Source of the DNA: Bacteroidota bacterium
GTDB lineage: Bacteria; Bacteroidota; Ignavibacteria; Ignavibacteriales; Ignavibacteriaceae
Assembly (NCBI GenBank): GCA_021777835.1
Contig: JAJYDC010000014.1
Coordinates: 18,710 to 82,709, forward strand
Direction of reading: 5' to 3'
Length of the DNA stretch: 64,000 bases
In this document: positions 48,381-57,613 of the stretch, one piece after another
How positions within the stretch are numbered: the stretch's first letter is position 1
Layout of the letters: each line of letters opens with the position of its first letter
Notes under the pieces: generated by a model
Told to the model about the DNA's origin: nothing
Database searches by the model: none
The model's input: the letters and a program-made list of their open reading frames with translations, nothing else
Position numbers and translations under genes: made by a program

Positions 48381-49184
48381 ATGCGTTTATCGCTAAAACT
48401 CAGAGCTGTTCAGACCGATTTTATTTCGGCAAATTATAATTATGCATTGTCAGCGGCTATTTATAAACTACTTCGATTAGGTTCTCCCGAGTTCTCAGAT
48501 TTCCTCCACAATAAGGGTTACGAATTAGACAACAAACCCTATAAACTCTTCTCATTTTCTTTAAGTTTTGAAGAATATGAAATTGTTAGCAACTTAATAA
48601 AATTAAATATTCCGAATGCAAACTTAATTGTAAGCTCTCCGATGATAGGCGATTTCATTCAGAATTTCTTAATAGGAACATTTAATGAACAGAGGATAGA
48701 GTTATTTGCTGACAATCATAAATCATTCTTCCATATTAATCAGGCTGAAATAATCCCGGAGCCCACCTTTCATGAGAAAATGAACTTTGATCTTTTATCT
48801 CCGTTAGTTATGTCAACTATTGCAGAGCATAACGGAAAGCTTGTGCCTCATTATTTTACTAATGAAGATGAAATAAAAGAAATAAACCGGGTAATGAATA
48901 AGAATCTTTCCAATAAATATTATCTGGTAAATGGATCTCAATACAAAGGCAGCGGTGTTAATCTTGCGTGGGATGAAAAATATTTAGAAGAAACAAAGAA
49001 AAGAAATAAAAGGGTAACAAGAAAAGTTACAGTAATAAAAAACAATGAAAGTCCGGTTAATATTATAGGGCTAAAAATTCCCTTCAGTCTTGAAGGCGAT
49101 CCGGAGCTTATGTTTACCGGGTATGAATGCGGTTTTGGTGAAAAGAACTCTATGGGGTTTGGTTTAGCTGCCGTAAATAATTAA
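48381..49184 (+). CDS. cas6: CRISPR pre-crRNA endoribonuclease Cas6
   Basis: 267 residues. RAMP fold with the C-terminal glycine-rich loop GYECGFGEKNSMGFGLAAV that defines Cas6. The N-terminus LKLRAVQTDFISANYNYALSAAIY is typical. It cuts the array transcript within each repeat, leaving an 8-base 5' handle, expected here to be ATTGAGAC. It is the first gene of the type III-A locus and ends exactly at a regulatory palindrome. Confidence 0.92.
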   Translation: MRLSLKLRAVQTDFISANYNYALSAAIYKLLRLGSPEFSDFLHNKGYELDNKPYKLFSFSLSFEEYEIVSNLIKLNIPNANLIVSSPMIGDFIQNFLIGTFNEQRIELFADNHKSFFHINQAEIIPEPTFHEKMNFDLLSPLVMSTIAEHNGKLVPHYFTNEDEIKEINRVMNKNLSNKYYLVNGSQYKGSGVNLAWDEKYLEETKKRNKRVTRKVTVIKNNESPVNIIGLKIPFSLEGDPELMFTGYECGFGEKNSMGFGLAAVNN

Positions 49185-49205
49185 AACGTTTCGGAAATGT
49201 TTCTA
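49184..49205. promoter_or_regulatory. 22-bp palindromic site 1, upstream of cas10
   Basis: AAACGTTTCGG-AAATGTTTCTA. The same 22 bases occur in the opposite orientation at 57614-57635. Each copy is itself an imperfect palindrome (GAAAC-type arms, GTTTC at the other side), as expected for a dimeric regulator. It lies 53 bases before the cas10 ATG, with a TATAAT at 49238-49243 downstream, so it may control the cas10-csm genes. Confidence 0.6.
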
Positions 49206-49258
49206 AAGTTTATATTAAACAAATAATTGTTGATTTTTATAATAAAAAAAGTTGAATT

Positions 49259-51769
49259 ATGTATAAATTAGAAGAAAAAGCCTTAATTCTAGGGAGTTTA
49301 TTTCACGATATTGGAAAGTTTGAGCAAAGATGTTATTCAAATGCTCTAGGAAAGCATGAGGTATTAGGAGAAAAATATGTTGAAGGATTAAAAGAATATT
49401 TTATAAAAATATTAAACAACGATGAAGATGCTTTTAAAAGATTTAAGGGTATAATAAAAAATCACCATACCGGAACAAATGATGCGCTTTCTAATATTTG
49501 TAAAATAAGTGATCATTTATCTGCGAGTGAAAGAGTAGAAAAAGCTGATAACGAAGAATCAGGTGCACAATGGCAGCATCATTTTTTGTCATCTATTTTT
49601 TCTAAGATAAGGTTATTGAACGAGGGTGAATTAAATTTAAGATATTATAAGCATGAAATGCTTACCAAGAAAAATTATGAAGCATTAATCCCTCCTTATG
49701 AAACAAGAGAGGATGCCCTCTCTTCAAAAGCTCATTATAGAAATCAAGGAAATATTTTTATTTCTTTTACGAATGATCTGGAAGCAATTTTAAATATTTA
49801 TAAGGACAATGAGGATTTTGATACTGTAATTAATCTTTTACTTATTCTTTTTGAAAAATATATGTGGTGTATCCCGGATTTTACCGGAAGTCCGGAAACG
49901 GATATTTCGTTGTTTAATCATTTGAAAGATGTGGCCGGCATAAGTCATTCTTTACTTCTAAATAATGACATTAATAATAAAAATCTTGTGTTGATAATTG
50001 GTGATTTACCGGGTATACAAAACTATATATTTGATGTAGTGAATAAAAAGCCAGCAAAAATAATAAGAGGAAGATCAATATATGTACAAATACTTGCGAG
50101 AATATTTGCATCTATATTTTTAAAGAATTTCCAACTGAGCGAATGCAGCTTAATAATGCTTGCCGGCGGAAAGTTTTATATTATTACTCCATCGGGTAAT
50201 AATTTTAAGAATAATTATAATAAATCAATTTCTGAGATAGAGAAATATTTAGCTGACAATTTCTTTTATGAAATGAAGTTTGCATCGGGGTTTGAATTGT
50301 TTAATTATGAGGATTTGAAGAATAAGAAAATAACTTTTGGAGAGGTGATAGATAAAGCATCTTTCAATTTAATGGAAGGAAGACACCAACTTTTTAAGAA
50401 TGAATTTATTGAAAATAAATCCTTTGATTTTGTTATGAAAGAGACAGAATATTACAAAGGCGATGGAACGATAACAGATAAAATGAAATGTGCCGTAACC
50501 GGAAAACCTATGAGAAAAGGAAACAATAAAGGAATTCATTTAGTTGGTGAAGAAATTACGGTTGAAAAGCAAGTAAATAATGAATATGAAATTGGTAAAT
50601 ATATAACTAGAGGTACAGTCGTAATTGAACTGACTGAGAAAGAAAATGAGGTAAAAGTTGTAAAACCACTGGATGAATATATAATTAATGAAAAAAACAA
50701 AAGGATTATACTAAATCCCGAATTAGACAGTTTATTAGAATTTGATGGGAATAAAACGAAGTTATTAAAGGATACATTGTTTATAGAGGTAGCAAATTAC
50801 TGCTCAATGGATAAAGACAATGTTTTGGATTTTGATTCAATGATTAAAAAGAACGACGGTGCAGAAGTTCTGACCCTAATAAAAGGTGATATTGATGAGC
50901 TTGGCTTAATTATGTCGAGCGGGCTTAGCGGTGATAAAAAAAATGAAGTACAAAAAGATTTTACTGCAATATCAAGAACGACAACTTTGAGCAATCATCT
51001 AAAATATTTCTTCAGCTTTTTTATGAATGGATTTTTAGAGAAGTGGGATGTATCTCAGAAAAAGGAAAGTGAAATACTGCCGGAAGAAAGAGACCAATTT
51101 GTTTATACAATTTTTGCGGGCGGTGATGACTTGATGTTAATTACGCCTCAAAGCTCTTCATTAAAGCTGCTTAAAGAATTTAATAAACAGTTTACAGATT
51201 TTGTATGTGAAAACCCCGAAGTTCATATTTCTTATTCATTTACTAACTTCAAAGATTCAACGCCAATTAGAATGGTTGCGGAAATATCCGAACTGAATCA
51301 GCTTGAAGTTAAGAGTAAACTTAAGAATATTGAAGAGAATTCATTTGTAGCGGAGAAAAATAAAGCGGGGACATTTATTTTCAATTCGGTGGTGAAGAAT
51401 AATAGGTATGAAGAATTAATTCTTTGGAAGAATATGCTAACAAAATGGGTGAATGATGAAAAGAATCCAGTTTCCAGAGGAACATTGTACAGTATACTTA
51501 CAATTTCAGATATATTAAAAGGAATAGAGTTAAGAAAAGATTATACAAAGTTAATATGGCATCCCATTTTCACCCATTATATAAATAGAGTATTGAAAAA
51601 TAATAATGATGATTATAAAGTGTCGGAAACAAGAGAATTTTTTGAAAGTATGTTATCGTTAAATAATAATGATAAGAAAGCAAAAAAACTTAAGGAATTA
51701 TTAAATCCTTTAGTTTGCGAAGTAATTTATAAAACAAGAAAGATAAAGAAGGAGGATCAACATGCCTGA
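49259..51769 (+). CDS. cas10: Cas10/Csm1, type III-A effector subunit with HD and cyclase domains
   Basis: 836 residues. N-terminal HD nuclease domain (LFHDIGKFEQR, His 16-Asp 17; NHHTGT). Two Palm domains follow; the second has an intact GGDD (residues 621-624, FAGGDDLML), so cyclic oligoadenylate synthesis is predicted. On target RNA binding the protein should make the second messenger that feeds the CARF proteins encoded downstream. Both DNase and cyclase sites appear active. The 3' end overlaps csm2 by 8 bases. Confidence 0.95.
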   Translation: MYKLEEKALILGSLFHDIGKFEQRCYSNALGKHEVLGEKYVEGLKEYFIKILNNDEDAFKRFKGIIKNHHTGTNDALSNICKISDHLSASERVEKADNEESGAQWQHHFLSSIFSKIRLLNEGELNLRYYKHEMLTKKNYEALIPPYETREDALSSKAHYRNQGNIFISFTNDLEAILNIYKDNEDFDTVINLLLILFEKYMWCIPDFTGSPETDISLFNHLKDVAGISHSLLLNNDINNKNLVLIIGDLPGIQNYIFDVVNKKPAKIIRGRSIYVQILARIFASIFLKNFQLSECSLIMLAGGKFYIITPSGNNFKNNYNKSISEIEKYLADNFFYEMKFASGFELFNYEDLKNKKITFGEVIDKASFNLMEGRHQLFKNEFIENKSFDFVMKETEYYKGDGTITDKMKCAVTGKPMRKGNNKGIHLVGEEITVEKQVNNEYEIGKYITRGTVVIELTEKENEVKVVKPLDEYIINEKNKRIILNPELDSLLEFDGNKTKLLKDTLFIEVANYCSMDKDNVLDFDSMIKKNDGAEVLTLIKGDIDELGLIMSSGLSGDKKNEVQKDFTAISRTTTLSNHLKYFFSFFMNGFLEKWDVSQKKESEILPEERDQFVYTIFAGGDDLMLITPQSSSLKLLKEFNKQFTDFVCENPEVHISYSFTNFKDSTPIRMVAEISELNQLEVKSKLKNIEENSFVAEKNKAGTFIFNSVVKNNRYEELILWKNMLTKWVNDEKNPVSRGTLYSILTISDILKGIELRKDYTKLIWHPIFTHYINRVLKNNNDDYKVSETREFFESMLSLNNNDKKAKKLKELLNPLVCEVIYKTRKIKKEDQHA

Positions 51770-52214
51770 TGACTTGCTCAAAACTGAACAAATCGAAATT
51801 GATGATTTTTTTGAAAATAATCAGATTAAATATAATCTGATAAATAATGTCGGGGTGAAAAATATTTCCGACTTAATTGAATTGCTAATTGCGAAAGTTG
51901 ATGACAAAAATAGGGGGAAATCAATAAAACTAAATGATGGGATAAAAATTAACCAGGTTAGAAAATTCTATGATAATTTTGTCAGAATCTTTAATGCTAA
52001 AGTATCTGAAAACGAGAAGAAGATTCAGCTCCTGATGTTAAAATCAAATGCTGAGTATTCAGCTAACAGACTAAAAACAAAGAGGTTTGAGATATTCCTA
52101 TCAAATAGAATTAATATTGTTATAAAAAAGAATGGTAAGGAGTTTGAAAAATATTTAGAAGCCTTCAAATTGCACTTTGAAGCATTAGTCGGTTATTTTC
52201 CAAAGAATCAATAG
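51762..52214 (+). CDS. csm2: Csm2 small subunit
   Basis: 150 residues, helical, charged, with the IKLNDGIKINQVRKFYDNFVRIF region typical of Csm2. It overlaps the cas10 end and is preceded by GGAGG. Csm2 forms the small-subunit filament of the type III-A complex. Confidence 0.85.
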   Translation: MPDDLLKTEQIEIDDFFENNQIKYNLINNVGVKNISDLIELLIAKVDDKNRGKSIKLNDGIKINQVRKFYDNFVRIFNAKVSENEKKIQLLMLKSNAEYSANRLKTKRFEIFLSNRINIVIKKNGKEFEKYLEAFKLHFEALVGYFPKNQ

Positions 52215-52223
52215 GAGGTTAAA

Positions 52224-52832
52224 ATGAATAAGAAAAAATTTTCTTTGCATATTACTGTTAAAACCGGATTGCACATTGGCGTTGGATCAGATAAGCTCCA
52301 GATTGGAGGAGTTGATAATCCATTTATTAAAGATCCGGTCTCTTTAAGACCATATATCCCCGGCAGTTCACTTAAAGGGAAATTAAGATGTCTTCTTGAA
52401 ACAGAATCATCAGATTTTAAGGGTGAACTCGATGATAAACTAAATCTCTATTTTGGTGCAACTTCAAAATACCTAAACTCAAAAAGACTTGGCTCAAATG
52501 AAAGTGGTACAAGATTAATCTTTCGCGATGCTTTCTTTACAGACAAGCATAAAAATAAATATGATTCCGGCTCTTTGCAGACTGAAATAAAAACAGAAAT
52601 TAAAATTGATAGAAAAACTGGAACGGCTGAAGGCGGGGCACTTAGAACAACAGAAAGGATTCCCCCAGATACTGAATTTGAAGGTGCTATATTAGTAAGG
52701 TACAATGATGATACAGAATTAGAACAAATAAAATCTGTCTTAGATAAAGCAATAACTCTATTGAACAATGATTACCTTGGCGGCTCAGGAAGTCGTGGTT
52801 ATGGCGCTGTAGAAGTTAGAATAAGCGAGTAA
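52224..52832 (+). CDS. csm3: Csm3 backbone subunit and target-RNA nuclease
   Basis: 202 residues. TGLHIGVGSDKLQIGGVDNPFIKDP is the Csm3 N-terminal motif; Asp 31 corresponds to the conserved aspartate that cleaves target RNA. RPYIPGSSLKGKLR and the C-terminal LGGSGSRGYGAVEV glycine loop are present. Multiple copies form the backbone along the crRNA. SD AGGAGG precedes the ATG. Confidence 0.94.
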   Translation: MNKKKFSLHITVKTGLHIGVGSDKLQIGGVDNPFIKDPVSLRPYIPGSSLKGKLRCLLETESSDFKGELDDKLNLYFGATSKYLNSKRLGSNESGTRLIFRDAFFTDKHKNKYDSGSLQTEIKTEIKIDRKTGTAEGGALRTTERIPPDTEFEGAILVRYNDDTELEQIKSVLDKAITLLNNDYLGGSGSRGYGAVEVRISE

Positions 52833-52836
52833 TATA

Positions 52837-53799
52837 ATGGTAAAATTAAAATTTACTACAGTAACTCCTATACATATATCAAACGGTGATTACCTTGATC
52901 AGAATTTCCATTACAAAGTATCCAATGATCGAATATTTAAAATTGATCAAAATAAATTAGCTTCATTGTTGGCAAAAAGAGAAAAAATTGATTTCACACA
53001 AAATATTTCTTCTGGAACTATTGAACGGTGGATAAATAAATATCAAATTGATATAACTGATAATGCTTCAAGTTATTCAGTGCAATTCGATGAAGAATTT
53101 AAGCAGCATCTGAAAAATCCTAGAGCGAATGGGCAAAGACAAATAATTGAATTCGTTAATGCATCAGGGAAATTTTATATACCTGCGAGTTCGATAAAAG
53201 GTGCTTTACTTACCGTTTTAAAGACTGATCATCTGGGAATAAAGGAGCAAAGACAAAACGGAGACCTTATAAAAGAAGCTGATATAAAAGATAAGTTTGT
53301 AATTCGTGACTCAGATATTATATCGGAAAATAATATTTCTGTTTATCGAACTACTAACCGACCTCCGGCGATAAATATAATATGCTTAAAACCCAATACT
53401 TCATTTGAATTGAGAATTAATAAAATGGGTAATCTGTCTCTTAACTCATTAAAGCAGAAACTAGAAAATTATTTCACTTCTCAAAAAGAAAATGCTTTAA
53501 GCAAAATTGTTAAGTTTAAAAGTAGAACCGACAAACTTAAAGGAGCTGATTATTTTGAGCAGTCTTTAGAAGGACTTAATCTGGTTAGGTTGAAGGATGA
53601 TGAATACCTTATAAATATTGGATTTGGTGGGGGGAGCTGGTTTAAAGTTGAAGAAGGGATTGTACCCATGTTTAAAAGCAAAAGCCCTAATGAGAGAAGA
53701 AGAGGCAGGGATGAGGAAGCCCATACCACTTTTACTGTTAGTATTAACGGAACTCTACAACATATTGGCTGGTGCAAACTAAAAATTGAAGAAGAGTAA
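52837..53799 (+). CDS. csm5: Csm5 RAMP subunit
   Basis: 320 residues. Begins KLKFTTVTPIHISNGDYL, followed by FYIPASSIKGALLTVL, the Csm5 pattern, and a C-terminal IGFGGGSWFKVEEG segment. It caps the 3' end of the crRNA and helps its maturation. Here it precedes csm4, the reverse of the order commonly described. Confidence 0.88.
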   Translation: MVKLKFTTVTPIHISNGDYLDQNFHYKVSNDRIFKIDQNKLASLLAKREKIDFTQNISSGTIERWINKYQIDITDNASSYSVQFDEEFKQHLKNPRANGQRQIIEFVNASGKFYIPASSIKGALLTVLKTDHLGIKEQRQNGDLIKEADIKDKFVIRDSDIISENNISVYRTTNRPPAINIICLKPNTSFELRINKMGNLSLNSLKQKLENYFTSQKENALSKIVKFKSRTDKLKGADYFEQSLEGLNLVRLKDDEYLINIGFGGGSWFKVEEGIVPMFKSKSPNERRRGRDEEAHTTFTVSINGTLQHIGWCKLKIEEE

Positions 53800-53802
53800 C
53801 TT

Positions 53803-54783
53803 ATGCCTACAATTAAAAAACTTAAATTGAAACTTAAATCAGGCTTACTTTCAGAGCTGCAGTCGGATACAATATTCGGGCACTTCTGCTGGCGTATGAA
53901 AGAACAGATTGGCGATAGTAAGCTTAGTGAGTTTATAAATCTTTATCATGAAAACAAACCGGTGTTTACTTTATCGGATGGATTACTTGAAAAAGATAAT
54001 ATTGTTTTTTTTAAGAAGCCTTACATTAACACTGAGTTTAAAACAGAAACTAAGAGTAAAAGAGAAAGGATTTCAAATTTCTTAAAACAGAAAGAATTAA
54101 AAACAAAATCCCACATTACACTTGATCAGTTAAATTTATTCTTAAATGGGGATATCAATACCTATGAAAAATCTTTCGATTTGCCGGAGATAAAGGATTT
54201 AAAAATACCAATTCTTAAACAGGATTTAAGGGTTAGTGTTGAGATAGACAGAGAAACAATGTCGGCTAAAAAATCACAATTGTTTTCTTATAACCCAAAT
54301 TATATAGAGACTGAATTTGACGACACCTATTTTGTAATCTTTATCAAAATATTAGATGAAAACAAATACAATGCACTTGATTGTGAAGATATTCTTAAAT
54401 CAGTTTTTGAAATTGGATTTGGTAAAAAGAAGTCTTCCGGTTATGGTCAATTTGAAGTTGTAGGAGTTGAAGATTTTAATCAATTCAACATTATAAATGA
54501 AGGTAAGGGATTTTTGGCCCTTGGTAATTATCTGCCATATGCAAAAGATAATTTGCAAAACGGATTTTATGATTACATTGTAAAATATGGTAAGCTTGGT
54601 GAAAGTCTTTCAAAAAGTGATAACCCATTTAAGAAACCAATGATATTTTTTACATCCGGCAGTTGCTTTTATAATAATGAATGCAAAGACTTTTATGGGC
54701 GGGTAACTGATAATTCTGAAATTTCACCGTCTAATAGTTTTGCTGTTCAATTCGGCATGCCATTTACATTAAACTTTAAGTAG
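53803..54783 (+). CDS. csm4: Csm4 RAMP subunit
   Basis: 326 residues. KLKSGLLSELQSDTIFGHFCWRM is the characteristic Csm4 start, and the IGFGKKKSSGYGQFEV loop is a RAMP glycine loop. It binds the 5' handle of crRNA and contacts Cas10. Gap to csm5 is 3 bases. A weak A/T-rich hairpin (54784-54830) follows, so transcription may partly stop before the accessory cassette. Confidence 0.88.
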   Translation: MPTIKKLKLKLKSGLLSELQSDTIFGHFCWRMKEQIGDSKLSEFINLYHENKPVFTLSDGLLEKDNIVFFKKPYINTEFKTETKSKRERISNFLKQKELKTKSHITLDQLNLFLNGDINTYEKSFDLPEIKDLKIPILKQDLRVSVEIDRETMSAKKSQLFSYNPNYIETEFDDTYFVIFIKILDENKYNALDCEDILKSVFEIGFGKKKSSGYGQFEVVGVEDFNQFNIINEGKGFLALGNYLPYAKDNLQNGFYDYIVKYGKLGESLSKSDNPFKKPMIFFTSGSCFYNNECKDFYGRVTDNSEISPSNSFAVQFGMPFTLNFK

Positions 54784-54943
54784 TCTAAAAATCTTTTTCG
54801 ATATTTTTTAGGATTTTAGATTAAGGTTTATACTTTTTATATAAATATCCCTTGTTATTTTACTTTTGGAGCTACATCAATTCACAAGCGGATAACTGAA
54901 ATCATGAATATGGTCTATGTTATAATAATGAAAAGATAAAATA

Positions 54944-55828
54944 ATGATAATGATTAATCTAATAGGTGAGCAGCCAATTCCGAATTTATTACCAATTTTA
55001 TATTTTAATCCTCCTAAAAATATAATCCTTTATTCAGATACAACCTTAAAGGTGGGAGAGCGCCTTGAGAAAATATTGGATAATTGCAAAAAATATGAAG
55101 TTGAACCTTATAACATTCAGGGAATAAAAAATATACTTAAAGAAATACTGGACCCTTCTGAAGAATATATTTTTAATATTACCGGCGGAACAAAAATAAT
55201 GTCAGTTGCATTGTATCAAGTTGCTCTAGAAAATAAATTTAATTTTATTTATTTCCAAAGTGAAGGTAATCAAAGTATTTTATATAAATACAAAGTTAAC
55301 TCGGATTCTTCTATTACTAATGAAAAAATAATTCTACCGGAATTAATTAATATAGATATTTATTTGAGAGCTCATCTTCCTGATTATATTACAAATAATT
55401 CTAATGAGCAAAACATCGGATTTAATTATGAAAAATCTATTGTTGATATACTAAAAAGAAATAATTTTGAAGTAACCGCTAATATAAAACCTAAAGGCGA
55501 AGGTAACCAACTTGAAATAGATGCAGTAATTCGACTTAAGGGAACAAATAGAGTAGGAATTGCTGAAATTAAAATTGGAGATCAAAAAGAAGAAGGTCCT
55601 AAAAAAGGAATTGATCAGCTTGCTTTAGCCGGGCAAAGAGAATATTTGGGAACATATACACAACGGTTTTTGATTACTTCTAGAGTTTTATCTAAACAGA
55701 TTAAAGAGCTAGCTATTGCACATCGAATTTCAGTCATAGATGAGATTGAACAGAATAGAAATAATAATAATCTTAACGAACAATCTATTAAAAAATTATT
55801 ACAAAGAATAAAAGAAAAATTATCATAA
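54944..55828 (+). CDS. compact CARF-PD-(D/E)XK nuclease, Card1/Can2-like CRISPR ancillary effector
   Basis: 294 residues. N-terminal CARF domain with the ligand loop NITGGTKIMS (Gly 81-Lys 84). The C-terminal part is a PD-(D/E)XK nuclease: Glu 163 (NYEKSIVDIL), Asp 193 (LEIDAVIRL), Glu 208-x-Lys 210 (GIAEIKIG). Card1/Can2 proteins of this design are DNA/RNA nucleases switched on by cyclic tetra-adenylate. This one is shorter than typical Card1 (about 370-380 residues), mainly in the linker. The gene follows the csm genes after 160 bases and is 3 bases before the next gene. Start could also be ATG 54950. Confidence 0.82.
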   Translation: MIMINLIGEQPIPNLLPILYFNPPKNIILYSDTTLKVGERLEKILDNCKKYEVEPYNIQGIKNILKEILDPSEEYIFNITGGTKIMSVALYQVALENKFNFIYFQSEGNQSILYKYKVNSDSSITNEKIILPELINIDIYLRAHLPDYITNNSNEQNIGFNYEKSIVDILKRNNFEVTANIKPKGEGNQLEIDAVIRLKGTNRVGIAEIKIGDQKEEGPKKGIDQLALAGQREYLGTYTQRFLITSRVLSKQIKELAIAHRISVIDEIEQNRNNNNLNEQSIKKLLQRIKEKLS

Positions 55829-55831
55829 CCT

Positions 55832-56203
55832 ATGCTCATAAACCTCTCAAATCATCCCGTAGTTGACTGGGAAGCCTCTCAAATCAAATCCGCAGAATTA
55901 TCCTTCGGTTCTATTGTCGACTTAAGTTTCCCGGCTATTCCCCCCGAAGCTGATTCGGATATCATTCTAAAACTTGCTGAGACTTATCTTAAAAAATGCC
56001 TCCACTTATTAAATAATAATAGAGATGAAGTCAACGCCGTTCACATTATGGGGGAAATGACTTTTTCATTTGCTATTGTTAATAAGCTTATTAAAGAAAA
56101 TATTATTTGTTTAGCTTCGACTACCGAAAGAAACACTTCCTTAGTTGATGATAAAAAGATTTCTAAATTTAAATTTGTAAGATTTCGTAAATATTCTTTT
56201 TAG
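55832..56203 (+). CDS. small Csx20-like CRISPR-associated protein, probable CARF-fold ring nuclease
   Basis: 123 residues. Motifs LINLSNHPVVDWEASQ, IVDLSFPAIPPEAD, VHIMGEMTFSFAIVNKL and CLASTTERNTS resemble the short single-domain Csx15/Csx16/Csx20 group, several of which are thought to bind or degrade cyclic oligoadenylates. In that role it would switch off the nuclease encoded 3 bases upstream. The exact family is recalled from memory and needs a profile search; similar proteins also occur away from CRISPR loci. Confidence 0.6.
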   Translation: MLINLSNHPVVDWEASQIKSAELSFGSIVDLSFPAIPPEADSDIILKLAETYLKKCLHLLNNNRDEVNAVHIMGEMTFSFAIVNKLIKENIICLASTTERNTSLVDDKKISKFKFVRFRKYSF

Positions 56204-56212
56204 GAGTTGACA

Positions 56213-56449
56213 ATGTTCCTTCTTGCCGGCATTATTCTTTTGGCTGCACTTATTCTTTTTGTCCTTTACTATTATATATTTACCAAGGTGCATAAAATTC
56301 TTGGGATTATTATTTTAATTATAATATCATTGGCTCTTATGTTCACTATGTTTATGCATCTGATCATTACAGGAATTATTGTCCTTGCTGCCGGATTATT
56401 TCTAATTAAAATGGCCGAATATAAGAAAACAAAAGTGACTGCTAAGTAG
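56213..56449 (+). CDS. small three-helix membrane protein in the CRISPR signalling cassette
   Basis: 78 residues from ATG 56213, preceded by AGGAG (56202-56206); a TTG at 56207 in the same frame overlaps the SD and is not preferred. Nearly the whole chain is hydrophobic: helices at about 2-24, 29-50 and 52-68, then a Lys-rich tail (KMAEYKKTKVTAK). No soluble domain and no known family recognised. It is locked between the Csx20-like gene (9 bases) and the NE0113-type CARF gene (1 base), so it is very likely co-expressed with them. It could be a membrane effector or anchor of the type III response; this is inference. Confidence 0.7.
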   Translation: MFLLAGIILLAALILFVLYYYIFTKVHKILGIIILIIISLALMFTMFMHLIITGIIVLAAGLFLIKMAEYKKTKVTAK

Positions 56450-56450
56450 A

Positions 56451-57551
56451 ATGAAAAGAAATATTTTAATATGTGTATCCGGATTAACGCCGCAGATAGT
56501 AACGGAGACTTTCTTTTGCCTTTCAGTTAAAGAAAAAATAAAGATTGACGAAATTTATGTCCTCACCACTAAACGAGGCAGGGATGTCATCCTTGGTTTA
56601 GATAATGCACCCGGCACACCTAAAACTGCTTTGAAAAAAGAAATAAAAAACCTTTGCACTAAGTATAAACTTAAAGTTCCTGCTTTTGAAAATAATGATA
56701 CCCATTTGATAATTACTAAAGAAGAATCTATTGAATTGCCGGATATCAGATCGGATAAAGATAACGTACTATTCCCTAACAGGGCAGCTTTATTTATACG
56801 GGAGAAAACAAGTGATCCTGATAATAGAATATTCTGCTCAATCACGGGCGGAAGGAAGTCTATGAGCGTTCATATTGCAAATGCACTTTCCCTTTTTGCC
56901 AGAGAGGGTGATCGACTATTGCATGTACTTACTAAGGAAGAAAATGAATTTAAGGGATTTTATCCGCTCACTAAAAAGGAATCTAATGACCTTCAGCTTT
57001 CCGATATACCTTTCGTGCACTTACGCTCCTTATTACCGCATGATATTAAAGGGGAAGAACTCATAAATATGCGTTTTGATAAAATTGTGGCATATACACA
57101 AAAACAGTTAAAACTAATCAGCGATAAAAATCAGATTATTTGCGATATTGAAAAAAGAGAACTCAAATATGCATACAATTCAATTTCACTTGAGCCTATG
57201 GAATTTCTCTTTTATTTTTATTTTATTAACCAAAAAACCAAAGGAGAAAATAAAATTTCGATTTATGAGATTATTTCTTCCTCCACTTCAAATGAATTTA
57301 AAAGATTTATAGATCTGTATTATCCCTATTATTACATACGTGAAAACCAAAAGAAAAACTGGCAAACGGGCCTCGATGCAAAGGACTTCCGATCAAAGCG
57401 TACAAAAATTAATCAAAAGATTAATGAGTTAATTCCCGATAAAGATATTGCATCTCAATTCATCATAGAAGTTGACAAAGTTTATGGCGATTCTAAATAT
57501 TTTATCCCGGCATCTATAATCAAAATAAAAATAATACTACCTCAAAAATGA
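56451..57551 (+). CDS. NE0113-family CARF protein with C-terminal winged-helix-like domain
   Basis: 366 residues. Residues 1-195 match the Cas_NE0113 type CARF domain: ILICVSGLTPQIVTETFFCL, TTKRGRD and the ligand loop CSITGGRKSMSVHIANALSLFA (133-138). The rest (about 200-366) is a helical domain with SISLEPMEFLFYFYFINQK and ISIYEIISS, resembling a winged helix; no nuclease motif is visible. It may be a cyclic-oligoadenylate-responsive regulator like Csa3/CARF-HTH proteins, and a 22-bp palindrome lies 62 bases beyond its stop. Alternative: an effector whose activity depends on the membrane protein upstream. Confidence 0.75.
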   Translation: MKRNILICVSGLTPQIVTETFFCLSVKEKIKIDEIYVLTTKRGRDVILGLDNAPGTPKTALKKEIKNLCTKYKLKVPAFENNDTHLIITKEESIELPDIRSDKDNVLFPNRAALFIREKTSDPDNRIFCSITGGRKSMSVHIANALSLFAREGDRLLHVLTKEENEFKGFYPLTKKESNDLQLSDIPFVHLRSLLPHDIKGEELINMRFDKIVAYTQKQLKLISDKNQIICDIEKRELKYAYNSISLEPMEFLFYFYFINQKTKGENKISIYEIISSSTSNEFKRFIDLYYPYYYIRENQKKNWQTGLDAKDFRSKRTKINQKINELIPDKDIASQFIIEVDKVYGDSKYFIPASIIKIKIILPQK

Positions 57552-57613
57552 AATAATAAAAAAAATGTCAAGAAATCTCCTACTTCCTTCTTAGCAAAGT
57601 CGTAATATTTTAC

